The notes: generated by a model not told the origin, from the letters alone. A stretch of 64,000 nt of DNA from Musicola paradisiaca NCPPB 2511 (GCF_000400505.1 NZ_CM001857.1:4024274-4088273), one strand, 5' to 3'. Shown: positions 27,691 to 36,069, counted from the first letter of the stretch. Numbers and translations are program-made.

Positions 27691-29223
27691 TTACTTCCAG
27701 CTCGCTTCGGCGAAGCGCGGCAATTCATCCGGCCAGTCCTGGAAATTCAGGTCTGACGTAAAGGCGTAGTTGGTGGAATAGGAGAACAACGGCGCCATAT
27801 AGGCTTTCGCCGAGATGTTCGCCAGCAGCTTGGCGTAGGCCGACTTACGCTGCGGCGGCACCGTGATGGCATCCGCTTTCGCCAGCTCGGCGATGATGTC
27901 CGGATCTTTCCAGATATCGTTGCCCTTGCCGCCGAAGTACGGCGTCACGAACGCGGTCGCGTCGTTGATGGAAAACGATCCCCAGGTGCTGAACGCCAAC
28001 GGCGCCTGGCCGGATGCCAGCGCATTGGCCATCACCGGGTACTGGACGAAGTGCAGACGGGCGCGAATCCCCACTTTGCGCAGGTCGCCGATGATCGCCT
28101 CAGCGTAGTCACGTTCGCGATAGGCCCACAAATCGGTTTCAAAACCGTCGGGGAAGCCCGCTTCCGCCAACAGTTGTTTAGACTTGGCCGGATCATACGG
28201 GTATTGAGTGACCTGGCTGTCGTCACAGGCGGTCTGGGAACGGAAACAGGCGGAGAACACCGGCTTACTGCCGCCACGCACCATGTTGTCCACCATCGCC
28301 TGGCGGTTGATGGCGTAGCTGATCGCCTGCCTCACGCGCAAATCCTTGAACGGCGCGCCCTCAGGGCCGGTGGCATTGGTATTCAGCTCCAAAAAGCCCA
28401 CCCGCATGGTTTCGCCGCTTTTCACGGTGATATTCGGCACCGAGGCCAGAGACGCCGCCTGATCCGACGCCACGCGCCAGATCCAATCCACCTGGCCGGT
28501 CATCAGTTGCGCCACGCGCGCTTCCGGATCGCGGATCACCACAAATTGCAGTTTGCCGATTTTCGGCTGGCCGATAGGGCTGTCCTTGAAGTAGTTCGGG
28601 TTTTTCTCCATCAAGACCCCCTGCCCCGGCGTGACCTTCACAATCTTGTAAGGGCCGGTGCCGATCGGCGCTTTGCTAAAGCCTTCCAGCTTCACCTGCT
28701 GGAAGTATTTGGCGGGGTAGATGGGGGTCGGGCCGGAGAGGTATTCCAGCGCGGCCGGGAACGGTTTTTTCAGGTGCAGCCGCACCGTATAGTCGTCCAC
28801 CTTCTCCACATGGTCGATCCAGTCCACGCTCTGCGGGATCACCGAGGCGGTGTTCGGCCCACCGATGCTTTGGAAGGTGTACACCACATCATCGGCGGTA
28901 AAGGCGTCGCCGTTATGGAAGGTCACGCCTTTACGCAGATGCAGCAGCAGTACGGTGGGCGCTTCCCAGCTCCAGTCGGTCGCCAGTTCGCCTTTGTACT
29001 CGCCGCTTTTCGGATCGCGATAAATCAGCGTATCCCACGCCAGATGCGCCAGGATGACGCCCTCCCGCATGTTATTGTGGTAAGGACTGACGTTTTCCAC
29101 CTCACTGTCGGAGGCGTAGACCAGAGTATCGTTTTGTTTTCCCGCATAACTGGCAGACGCGCAGCCAGCCAATAAAGCGGTTAATGCATATTTACGAATA
29201 TGTCTTGCCAGATTACGAGCCAT
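27691..29223 (-). CDS. Peptide-type ABC substrate-binding protein (family 5)
   Basis: Periplasmic solute-binding protein, 510 residues, first gene of the operon binding protein - DppB - DppC - DppD - DppF - M20 peptidase. Signal peptide 'ALTALLAGCASASYAGK' with a possible lipobox-like cysteine but better read as a Sec signal cleaved after ASYA. SBP_bac_5 hallmarks: 'LRKGVTFHNGDAFTADDVVY', 'GTGPYKI', 'VRQAISYAINRQAMV'. The ATG at 29223 has TGGAG upstream and is preferred over a start five codons earlier. Substrate unknown, perhaps a plant peptide or opine-like compound. Confidence 0.94.
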   Translation of the reverse strand: MARNLARHIRKYALTALLAGCASASYAGKQNDTLVYASDSEVENVSPYHNNMREGVILAHLAWDTLIYRDPKSGEYKGELATDWSWEAPTVLLLHLRKGVTFHNGDAFTADDVVYTFQSIGGPNTASVIPQSVDWIDHVEKVDDYTVRLHLKKPFPAALEYLSGPTPIYPAKYFQQVKLEGFSKAPIGTGPYKIVKVTPGQGVLMEKNPNYFKDSPIGQPKIGKLQFVVIRDPEARVAQLMTGQVDWIWRVASDQAASLASVPNITVKSGETMRVGFLELNTNATGPEGAPFKDLRVRQAISYAINRQAMVDNMVRGGSKPVFSACFRSQTACDDSQVTQYPYDPAKSKQLLAEAGFPDGFETDLWAYRERDYAEAIIGDLRKVGIRARLHFVQYPVMANALASGQAPLAFSTWGSFSINDATAFVTPYFGGKGNDIWKDPDIIAELAKADAITVPPQRKSAYAKLLANISAKAYMAPLFSYSTNYAFTSDLNFQDWPDELPRFAEASWK

Positions 29224-29576
29224 GCTGTTCTCCACCACAATAAAGGACGAATAAAAAAATGGTCACTAACAAAAACATTCGTTAACAGCATTGCAAGACC
29301 AACGCCAATCACGGCCAATTACCGTTACAGATTTTCGATCCAGGTTTTCTCAAAATGAGAAAGCACCGATTCATTCTGGATTTATTCACATCGGCAATAA
29401 TAAAAATGGATGACAATCCCTGAGTGAAAAACCGCAGCCCATGCCTATTAGCGGGAATCGGGTGCTATTCCAGTGCACAAATCAACCCGCCTGCACCATT
29501 TGCGTGATTATCGATAAGAGAAGGTTATTTCTTGTTTTGCGAAAGCGGTATTACCGTTCTGATCATTTTAGCGGGC

Positions 29577-29757
29577 ATATCTTCTCGTCATACGTCACGT
29601 TGCAGCGAGGTTGGTTTTTCTCGTTTCCCCCAATCACTGACTTGACGTTGCAGTAAGGCAATTAAGCCAGAGCATCCTGATGAGATGACGCCGCGACATG
29701 AGGCAAGTGAAAAACCGCAGCCAACACACCGGCAATGTGAAATATGTCGGGTATACA
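29577..29757. repeat. Decayed copy of the palindromic intergenic repeat
   Basis: The left end (about 29584) reads TCGTCATACGTCACGTTGCAG, close to the repeat at 8631; the right end, read on the minus strand from 29755, starts GTATACCCGACATATTTCAC. The middle has diverged and expanded. It occupies part of the 755-base interval between the ABC transporter and the Cyt toxin genes. A 16-base direct repeat (AGTGAAAAACCGCAGC) occurs at about 29423 and 29705. The remainder of 29224-29576 holds no gene I can support. Confidence 0.55.
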
Positions 29758-29978
29758 ATGAAATATATGATTAAATATGTAGGCAACAGACATATCATCA
29801 CAGCATGAAAATAAATTCATTTAACATCCAAAATATAACCAACAAATCATTAGCCGCAAACCAATCATCAATCGGAAATAAAATATACCGGCCATGCGGC
29901 TTGATCTTTGCAATAACGACTCCTAGGTTAAAATAGAAAACGCTGCCCCTACACATTTTATTCCTGGAGAGTATCGAG
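29758..29978 (+). promoter_or_regulatory. AT-rich leader and likely promoter of the Cyt toxin cluster
   Basis: AT-rich stretch immediately upstream of the first cyt gene. A plausible sigma-70 pair is TTTGCA, 16 bases, TAAAAT, ending about 45 bases before the start codon, and a GGAG lies upstream of the ATG. The box assignment is by eye only. The AT content suggests silencing by H-NS is possible (inference). Confidence 0.45.
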
Positions 29979-30614
29979 ATGAAATTCGATAATATTATTG
30001 TATTGAATAGCAATGAACTGATGGCAAATAATTCAAACTTAGATCTTAATTTCAATACGTTATTTCAATTACCACAAAAATATGTCGGCCAGGCGATTGA
30101 AATGTCAAGAGTATTTCAGAGCGCTATTAATGGAGACAACCTTGAATTTAACTTTGACAAAGCCATTGATCTGGTAAAAAACCACCCTGAAATGGCGATT
30201 ATAGGTACGATAAATCAATCTATTACCAAGCAAAACAATCAGGTATCCGCCATGGTGGACGACGTCATGAAATTGCTGGATACCGTTGTCGGCGTGGTGC
30301 TCGATAAAGACAGCCCAACATATAAGAAATTTGCCAACACGATTGAACAGGGTTTTACCAACCTTGATGCACAAAAAGAAAGTAAGTGGATTTTCTGGAA
30401 TAAAGAGAGCGAATCGAAAACAACGTATACTTACAATATCTTATTTGCTGTTGCTAATCAGGATACCGGTTCCGTTATGGCAGCCGCACCTATCGGCCTG
30501 ACCATTACCGTTGATGTCGATAAAGAACAAGTGCTCTGGATTACCATCAAAGACAAACATAATTATTCTGTTAATGTGAAATCCATCACTGTTGTTGAAG
30601 CACTCAAATCCTAA
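29979..30614 (+). CDS. cytA: Cyt-like delta-endotoxin, copy 1
   Basis: 211-residue homologue of Bacillus thuringiensis Cyt1/Cyt2 cytolysins, single-domain alpha/beta proteins that insert into insect midgut membranes. It aligns with Cyt2 along most of its length: 'FNTLFQLPQKYVGQAIEMS', 'LEFNFDKAIDLV', 'GFTNLDAQ', 'WIFWNKES', 'YNILFAVANQDTGSVMAA' and 'ITVDVDKEQVLWITIKD'. Bt proteins carry N- and C-terminal extensions removed on activation; this one is close to the activated core, and there is no signal peptide. First of four tandem paralogues. D. dadantii is known to carry four such genes and to kill pea aphids; the letter is given by gene order and was not verified. Confidence 0.92.
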   Translation: MKFDNIIVLNSNELMANNSNLDLNFNTLFQLPQKYVGQAIEMSRVFQSAINGDNLEFNFDKAIDLVKNHPEMAIIGTINQSITKQNNQVSAMVDDVMKLLDTVVGVVLDKDSPTYKKFANTIEQGFTNLDAQKESKWIFWNKESESKTTYTYNILFAVANQDTGSVMAAAPIGLTITVDVDKEQVLWITIKDKHNYSVNVKSITVVEALKS

Positions 30615-30620
30615 TTCTGA

Positions 30621-30647
30621 AAATGCCATGCTCGTCATGGCATTTTT
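30621..30647 (+). terminator. Rho-independent terminator between first and second cyt genes
   Basis: Perfect 10-base-pair stem AAATGCCATG/CATGGCATTT with a 5-base loop, T-run overlapping the 3' arm (T5 at 30643-30647). It starts 7 bases after the first cyt stop and should reduce read-through into copies 2-4. Confidence 0.8.
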
Positions 30648-30684
30648 ACTATTATTTTTACCGGATATGAAATAAGGCACTGAG

Positions 30685-31284
30685 ATGAACGCCATTACCT
30701 TAAATCCGACGAATGCTGTCGATGGAAATAAAAATTTTAGCGTCACATTAAATGTCGATTTAACATACGTTTCGCAGGCCATCAATATGGCCAATATTTT
30801 CAATGAGGCTTACATTCCTCAGCAAGGGATTAATTTCGAGAAAGCGCTATCGATTGCAAAAAGCCACGATACGCTGGCGGTTGTCGGTACACATACCGTA
30901 AAAGGGAACAGCACGATTTCTCAGGTCTGGGTCGCCATTGACCAGTTGCAAAACCTCATCCGCATGGTGCAAGGCGCGGCCACAGAAAACTGGATGGCAT
31001 TCGGTATTGCCGCCAAAGCCTTTATCGACCTTAATGCTCAGAAAAACGGTAATTATTTTACAATTTTCAACGAACAATCAAACACATTGAAGTATCAATA
31101 TAATATGTTTGATGTCACGCAAAATACGGCGACAGGTTCGGTTATGGTCGGTCAGTTAACCAGCGTTGACATTACCATCACACAATCAGATGCGAATGTG
31201 CTGGCACTAGTAGCAGGCTCATCAATTACCCAACACATGAACTTCAAGAGTATGGTAATTGTTGAGGCGCTCGCCGCCGAATAG
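30685..31284 (+). CDS. cytB: Cyt-like delta-endotoxin, copy 2 (divergent)
   Basis: 199-residue Cyt family member. The conserved frame is visible in 'VDLTYVSQAINMANIFNEAY', 'INFEKALSIAKSHD', 'AFIDLNAQKNGNYF' and 'TATGSVMVGQLTSVDITIT'. The WIFW tetrapeptide of copies 1 and 4 is replaced (reads 'NYFTIFNEQ'), and the strand corresponding to 'VLWITIKD' is changed to 'VLALVAGSS'. It is therefore probably functionally different from copy 1. The start lies 70 bases beyond the first copy, after a terminator; a GGCACTGAG-like weak site precedes the ATG. Confidence 0.88.
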   Translation: MNAITLNPTNAVDGNKNFSVTLNVDLTYVSQAINMANIFNEAYIPQQGINFEKALSIAKSHDTLAVVGTHTVKGNSTISQVWVAIDQLQNLIRMVQGAATENWMAFGIAAKAFIDLNAQKNGNYFTIFNEQSNTLKYQYNMFDVTQNTATGSVMVGQLTSVDITITQSDANVLALVAGSSITQHMNFKSMVIVEALAAE

Positions 31285-31317
31285 CAGAAAATAGAACGAT
31301 TCAGACATGGTGATAAT

Positions 31318-31929
31318 ATGAGTATAGAAATTTACCCGGATGATGATAATACCTTGCCGTATCAGGTGTTTCTCAATCTTCAAAATGAGCACTATTATGC
31401 CCAGGCCCTCTCTCTGGCTCAGCTGTTTGCACATGAAGTCGATGAGAACGGTCAGCTGGATTTGGCTAAGGCGGTAAAAAAAGCGCAGGCGCAACCTGAT
31501 CTGGCGATTGTCGCCACCAATAATACGACCATAAAAAAGTCATTTGACACCCTGTCCGCTTTAACCACCGCGTTATCCGAACAGTTAAAAATCGAAGGCG
31601 TATTGGGTATAAGTCAAGACACTTATATTCAAAATATTTTGTCTCATGCTTTTTGCGATCTGGATACGCAAAAAGATAAACCCTGGTTTCATATCACTAC
31701 CCAACCTGATACCCAACATCAGGTCGTCAGTTATTCATACAGTTTATTTCTTGTCAGCCAGGGGGATGAAACCGGCGCCATGATGGCCGCAGGCCCGCTT
31801 ATCATTACGGTCACGCCGAGTACCGCCATCACCGATATATTTAGCACTAAAGACTGGCGTTTAACCTTGAAAAAAGAAGAAATTACAATATCCATAAAAG
31901 GATTCCAGATCGTCAAACCGCTGGAGTAA
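31318..31929 (+). CDS. cytC: Cyt-like delta-endotoxin, copy 3 (divergent)
   Basis: 203-residue Cyt family member, 33 bases after copy 2. Conserved segments: 'LNLQNEHYYAQALSLAQLFA', 'LDLAKAVKKAQ', 'AFCDLDTQKDKPWFH', 'YSYSLFLVSQGDETGAMMAA'. The short N-terminus lacks the leader seen in copies 1 and 4 and the last strands ('IFSTKDWRLTLKKEEITIS') diverge. WIFW becomes 'PWFH'. No signal peptide. Likely co-transcribed with copy 2. Confidence 0.87.
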   Translation: MSIEIYPDDDNTLPYQVFLNLQNEHYYAQALSLAQLFAHEVDENGQLDLAKAVKKAQAQPDLAIVATNNTTIKKSFDTLSALTTALSEQLKIEGVLGISQDTYIQNILSHAFCDLDTQKDKPWFHITTQPDTQHQVVSYSYSLFLVSQGDETGAMMAAGPLIITVTPSTAITDIFSTKDWRLTLKKEEITISIKGFQIVKPLE

Positions 31930-31993
31930 TCGCCTGTTTTTCCGGTTGCCCAAAGATAGCATTATGTCATTAACCTGAATCAAGGGGCTTATT

Positions 31994-32653
31994 TTGAATA
32001 TTACAGACGACTTACATCCGACTATTTATAACAGTCCGATCGTACTGAATGTTATTTCTGCGCCCGTTATGGTTAATCGATATGCTTTACAGGCAGAACA
32101 GGAACAGCCCCTGCATTTCAAAACCCTGTTCAGTGTTGAAGCTCAATATATCCCTCAGTCGTTGGCCATCAGCCGGGTATTTCAACATGCATTAACGTCG
32201 ACCCTGAGTTTTGATACCAATAAAGCGATTTCCGTTGCCAATGACGCCGGCTTAACCATAGAGCAAGTCATTAATTTTCATGTTGCCAGCGGCTCGCCAG
32301 AACAAACCATTGCGCAGGTTTCCGATCATATTAACGCGGTGGTCGGCGGTTCGATTTCTGATTCGCTCAGGAACAAAATAATCGACACAATTAAAACCGG
32401 TTTTTTAAACCTGAACCGTAATAGCGAAAGCGCATGGATTTTCTGGTCGAAAGAGAGCAGTTCCAGCACCAGTTATAGCTACAATTTATTGTTTGCTATT
32501 CAGCAAAATCAAAAATTAATCGCAATCCCTTTAGGCATGCTGGTTCATGTTGATGTGAGCGAAGAAAAAGTGTTGTTTATCACCATCTCATCCCATGCCT
32601 GCTATGCCGTCAATCTGGATGGTTTGAAAGTCAGTCAGGCATTATCGGGATAA
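31994..32653 (+). CDS. cytD: Cyt-like delta-endotoxin, copy 4
   Basis: 219-residue Cyt family member that keeps the canonical motifs: 'FKTLFSVEAQYIPQSLAIS', 'FDTNKAISVAND', 'GFLNLNRNSESAWIFW', 'TSYSYNLLFAI' and 'VHVDVSEEKVLFITISS'. The longer N-terminal leader (about 30 residues before the homology) resembles Bt protoxin layout. The start is a TTG at 31994 with an AAGGGG nine bases upstream; the next ATG would cut into the leader. The reading frame ends 64 bases before a kinase remnant. Confidence 0.9.
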   Translation: MNITDDLHPTIYNSPIVLNVISAPVMVNRYALQAEQEQPLHFKTLFSVEAQYIPQSLAISRVFQHALTSTLSFDTNKAISVANDAGLTIEQVINFHVASGSPEQTIAQVSDHINAVVGGSISDSLRNKIIDTIKTGFLNLNRNSESAWIFWSKESSSSTSYSYNLLFAIQQNQKLIAIPLGMLVHVDVSEEKVLFITISSHACYAVNLDGLKVSQALSG

Positions 32654-32742
32654 CGCCCGACTCAGGCCTTCTTCCACCGGCATGATTAACGCAGCCAGCG
32701 TGGATTCACACCACGCGCAGCGAGTTATCCGCAGCGCATCCG

Positions 32743-32835
32743 TCAAGACATCATCAGCCCTTGGGCGCGATCGCTCCACCAGCGCACGCCGGTACCGGTC
32801 AGCGCCGGGAAAATGTCGATGAGCGCGGACAACTC
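32743..32835 (-). pseudogene. Fragment of an FGGY carbohydrate kinase
   Basis: On the minus strand about 30 codons read 'DIFPALTGTGVRWWSDRAQG' followed by a stop (TGA at 32745-32743). This matches 'YFVPALTGTGAPWWNDRARG' of the intact FGGY kinase at 43268-44782. The rest of the kinase is missing, so this is a debris fragment. The other bases of 32654-32955 contain no gene I can support. It marks the right edge of the cyt island. Confidence 0.6.
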
Positions 32836-32955
32836 CCGGCACCAATACCGGCACCGGAAGGATTTCATCAAACACTAAACGCTATAACGGGGAGGCATCG
32901 GAACACCGCCTCCCCGTCGGTTTATCGCTCTCGTACCGTATCGTCGCAGCAATAG

Positions 32956-34317
32956 CTATTCGAGCATCAACGTCTCCGCCAGCGGTTGTACATCCGCGAC
33001 CTTTTCCAGCCCCAGGCACAGATCGGCCAATGCCCTTACGCGGGGCTCTGGTAACGCGCGTACCGCTAACGCGGTGAATTTTTCCAGCAGCGCCGCATCA
33101 CTGAGCGGGTTATGCGGCGAGCCCAGCGCGATCTCCACCCGATGGCTGAAGCGCTCGCCCCGGCGCGTGGTCAGGGTCAGCAACGGTTCGCTGTCGCTGT
33201 CCTGCTGCGGGTCGAGGCGCAGTTCAATGCGCGCCAACATCGGTGCAATCCCCGGATGTTGGCGGTTCCCGTCCAGGTAAGCGTTCAACCCGGCGTGACC
33301 ATGCACCAACCGCGCCGCCAGCGCATAGGGCAGGCTCATCTGCGCCGCCGCCAGGCTGTCCAGATCGCAGTTGCCGCACATCCCATGCAGGAACGGGCTC
33401 AGGCTCACGCTAATCTGCTCGATGGCGTCGGCGTCGCCGTCGATTCGCGTCAACAGCACGTTCAATGCGTCAATGGCGGAATGCACCCCGCGGCAGGAAG
33501 CGTAGGGTTTGATCGAACAACGCAGCAGCTTCCACACCTGCCCCAAATCCTGCGTCAGCGCCTCCGGCTGAGCGCCGTTCGCCGCCAGCGTGGACAGAAA
33601 ACCGCCCCACACCGGCTCGAACAGCTGGGTCGGCCCGCTGACGGACTCGTTCGCCAGCAGCGCCGCCAACACACCACCTTCCGCCGCTCGCCCCGCATGC
33701 AATTTCTTGCTCTGGGAACCGTCGTGGATAAACGCCCACAACCCGCCGCTGAAACTACCGGCCAGCCCCAGCGCCGCCACCATCTTCTCCTGCGGTAGCC
33801 TCAGTAGGCTGGCCGCCGCCGCCGCCGCGCCAAATACACCGCAGGTGGCGGTGGAATGCCAGCCGGCGCCGTTATGAGGCGAATAGCCGCCGCAGGCTTC
33901 CAGCACCCGACGCCCCACTTCATAGCCGATGACCACCGCCCGGATCAGATCCTGACCGGATACCGGCTGCGGGCACGCCGGCAGCATCGCCAGCACCGCC
34001 GGCAGCACCACCGCGCCGGAGTGATCGCAGCCACCGGTATCGTCCAGTTCATACATGTGCGCCGCTACGCCGTTGAGCAACGCCGCCTGACGGATGCTGG
34101 CCACGCTATTGCGCCCCCACAGCACCGCTCCCGTTTCGGGCGCCGGTTCGGACAAAGCGCGATCGACGGCACGATAGACGTCGCTATCCACCCCGGCCAA
34201 CGCCGCGCCGAGCGTATCGAGAATATGGCGTTTGCAGCGTTCTACCAGCTCGGCCGGGAAATCGCTGAAACGGGTCTGGCAGATAAATGCGGCCAGTTGC
34301 GCCTGCGCATTGTTCAT
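32956..34317 (-). CDS. MmgE/PrpD family protein
   Basis: 453-residue protein of the MmgE/PrpD superfamily, which includes 2-methylcitrate dehydratase, cis-aconitate decarboxylase and iminodisuccinate epimerase. Family features: 'CKRHILDTLGAALAGVDSD', 'GVAAHMYELDDTGGCDHSG', 'GAGWHSTATCGVFGAAAAAA' and 'KKLHAGRAAEGGVLAALLA'. The ATG overlaps the upstream deacetylase stop (ATGA); a longer frame reads into that gene and is rejected. Distal gene of the lyase/transporter/deacetylase cluster. Because the neighbouring lyase is a C-N lyase, epimerase-type activity on an N-substituted amino acid is plausible, but this is inference. Confidence 0.9.
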   Translation of the reverse strand: MNNAQAQLAAFICQTRFSDFPAELVERCKRHILDTLGAALAGVDSDVYRAVDRALSEPAPETGAVLWGRNSVASIRQAALLNGVAAHMYELDDTGGCDHSGAVVLPAVLAMLPACPQPVSGQDLIRAVVIGYEVGRRVLEACGGYSPHNGAGWHSTATCGVFGAAAAAASLLRLPQEKMVAALGLAGSFSGGLWAFIHDGSQSKKLHAGRAAEGGVLAALLANESVSGPTQLFEPVWGGFLSTLAANGAQPEALTQDLGQVWKLLRCSIKPYASCRGVHSAIDALNVLLTRIDGDADAIEQISVSLSPFLHGMCGNCDLDSLAAAQMSLPYALAARLVHGHAGLNAYLDGNRQHPGIAPMLARIELRLDPQQDSDSEPLLTLTTRRGERFSHRVEIALGSPHNPLSDAALLEKFTALAVRALPEPRVRALADLCLGLEKVADVQPLAETLMLE

Positions 34318-35198
34318 GACGGTACCTGCGTATTCACATGCTGATGATAAATCGCCGCCGGATGCTCCGGTGCATTGGCCGGCTGCGTTTGCCACCATGC
34401 CGCCACCTCGCCCGCCGTCGCCAACCAAACGTTGTCATGGCCGCAAATGAAATCCAGCAGCGCATCCAACAGCCCGATGCGGCCCGCCGTGCCGATGATT
34501 TCCGGGTGCAGCCGCAACACATAGCAACCACCGAAGCGGTAAAAACCGCTGAAATCGAGCTTCATGTTTTCCAGCGTATGGGCATAAGACGCAATACGGG
34601 ATTGCCCCGGCGGCACCGCCGGACTGAGATTGAAGGCGAAATAGGGGTCGTCCTCCAACTCGTAGTGCAGCGGTAGCTCCACCAGCGGCGCCTCCTGATG
34701 GAAATAGGGCAGATCGTCGCCGCGCCAACTGGACGACCAACGGATCCCCGCCTGCGCCATCGCCTCGACGAACCCCGGTTTCCACTGCCCGGCAGGCAAC
34801 CGGAAGCCGACCGGGCGCGTACCGCTCAGCGTCTCCAGCGCGTCGCACCCTTGTTGCAGGCTGGCGACCTGCTCCGCCAACGTGATGGCGTCAAAATCCT
34901 GATGGCGATAGCCCGAACAGGCGATCTCATGGCCGCCGGCGACGATGCGCGCGAACAGGTCGCGGTTTTCCTCGGCGACGATAGCCGGCAGACACCAGCT
35001 GGCGCAGACCTGTTTGCGCGCCAACAGCGCCAGCAAACGATCCACACCGCGCGTAGTGCCGTAACGCCAGACCGACAGCGTCTTTTCACGGCCGGCCACC
35101 GCGGGTGTCTGGGTGAGGATGCCGTGGACATCGTGATAGTCGATGGTCACGACCACCGCACAGCGGTAGGGCGCAGGCCAGTGGGCAAACCCGCTCAT
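34314..35198 (-). CDS. Polysaccharide deacetylase-family protein, atypical active site
   Basis: 294-residue protein of the polysaccharide deacetylase/NodB fold. Start ATG 35198 overlaps the stop of the preceding paralogue (ATGA). The fold is visible in 'VVVTIDYHDVHGILT', 'AGGHEIACSGYRHQDF', 'GFRLPAGQWKPGF' and 'VLRLHPEIIGTAGRIGLLDA'. The usual second-motif HxxxH is reduced to 'CSGYRH', the first His being Ser, so metal binding may be altered. The upstream paralogue keeps 'YHGYRH'. The two may act as a pair on the same substrate (inference). Members of this fold also hydrolyse cyclic ureides and amides. Confidence 0.85.
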   Translation of the reverse strand: MSGFAHWPAPYRCAVVVTIDYHDVHGILTQTPAVAGREKTLSVWRYGTTRGVDRLLALLARKQVCASWCLPAIVAEENRDLFARIVAGGHEIACSGYRHQDFDAITLAEQVASLQQGCDALETLSGTRPVGFRLPAGQWKPGFVEAMAQAGIRWSSSWRGDDLPYFHQEAPLVELPLHYELEDDPYFAFNLSPAVPPGQSRIASYAHTLENMKLDFSGFYRFGGCYVLRLHPEIIGTAGRIGLLDALLDFICGHDNVWLATAGEVAAWWQTQPANAPEHPAAIYHQHVNTQVPS

Positions 35199-36044
35199 GG
35201 GCGATCCTCCCGGAGATGCCAGTGGGCCACCTCGCGGCAGCGGGCGAACCACACGTCGTCACGCTGGCGCAGATGGGCAAGAAATTGTTCCAGCAGCAGG
35301 ATGCGCCCCGGCTTGCCGGAAATTTTCGGATGAAACAGCGTGGTCAGGCACAATCCTTCGTCCATTGCGCCGTCGTACTCGCGGCACCAGTTATCCAGCG
35401 TCAGCGTATAGCTGGCGGTGCGATCCAGTCCGGCGGGAAAGTTGGGCGAACGGGTATAGGCCAGCGAAGCATAGTCGTCCATCTCCCAACGCCCGGGGGA
35501 TCTCCACCAGCGCGCGGTCGCGGCCGGCCACCGGGATCAGGTATGGGCGATCGTCGCCGCGCATACTGCTGGAATAGGTCACGCCGCAGTCCACCAGCAC
35601 CGCCGGCGTATCGGCGTGCCAGTCCCCCGACGGCGTGCGAAACCCCTCGGCGCGGATCCCGAGATAGCGCCAGAAAATGTCCGCAGAGACGTCCATCACC
35701 CGGCGCTGCTCATCGGCAGAGAGTGCATAGAAAGACTCATGGCGGTAGCCGTGATAGGCCACCTCATGTCCTTGCTCGACGATGGCGGCGCACTGCTTCG
35801 GCCAGTTCTCCACCACCCAGGCAGGCACGAAAAAAGTCGCCGGAACCGAGAACTGCTCCAACAGCGCCAGGATCCGCCCCAAGGCGCGAAACGGCCCGTA
35901 ACCGCCAAAAGTAAAATACTCCGGCTTTTGCCAGATAGACCCGTTCAGCATGGCGTCGCCGGTCGGCCCGTCGAGATCGAAAGCCAGCGCCATACAACCT
36001 CGTTTATTGTCCGGCCAGCGCGGACGCTGCGTCAGAGACTCCAT
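35195..36044 (-). pseudogene. Polysaccharide deacetylase-family protein, interrupted by +1 frameshift
   Basis: The 5' part (36044 to about 35497) encodes 'ALAFDLDGPTGDAMLNGS', 'GHEVAYHGYRHESFYALS' and 'GFRTPSGDWHADTP', canonical metal-site motifs of the family. The frame then runs into nonsense after 'LVEIPRALGDG'. Removing one C from the C5 run (minus strand, about 35495-35499) gives 'EIPGRWEMDDYASLAY', continuous with the downstream frame that ends at 35195 ('TTLFHPKISGKPGRILLLEQ'). So this is one gene with a single-base insertion, or a base-calling error. ATG 36044 has GAGGAG upstream. If intact it would be about 285 residues. Confidence 0.8.
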
Positions 36045-36069
36045 CGTCGTCACTCTCCTCACCGGCCGA

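Noticed and set aside
29979..32653. Idea that the four tandem genes are phage structural or fimbrial proteins
   Set aside because: No signal peptides and strong block-by-block agreement with Cyt toxins in copies 1 and 4.
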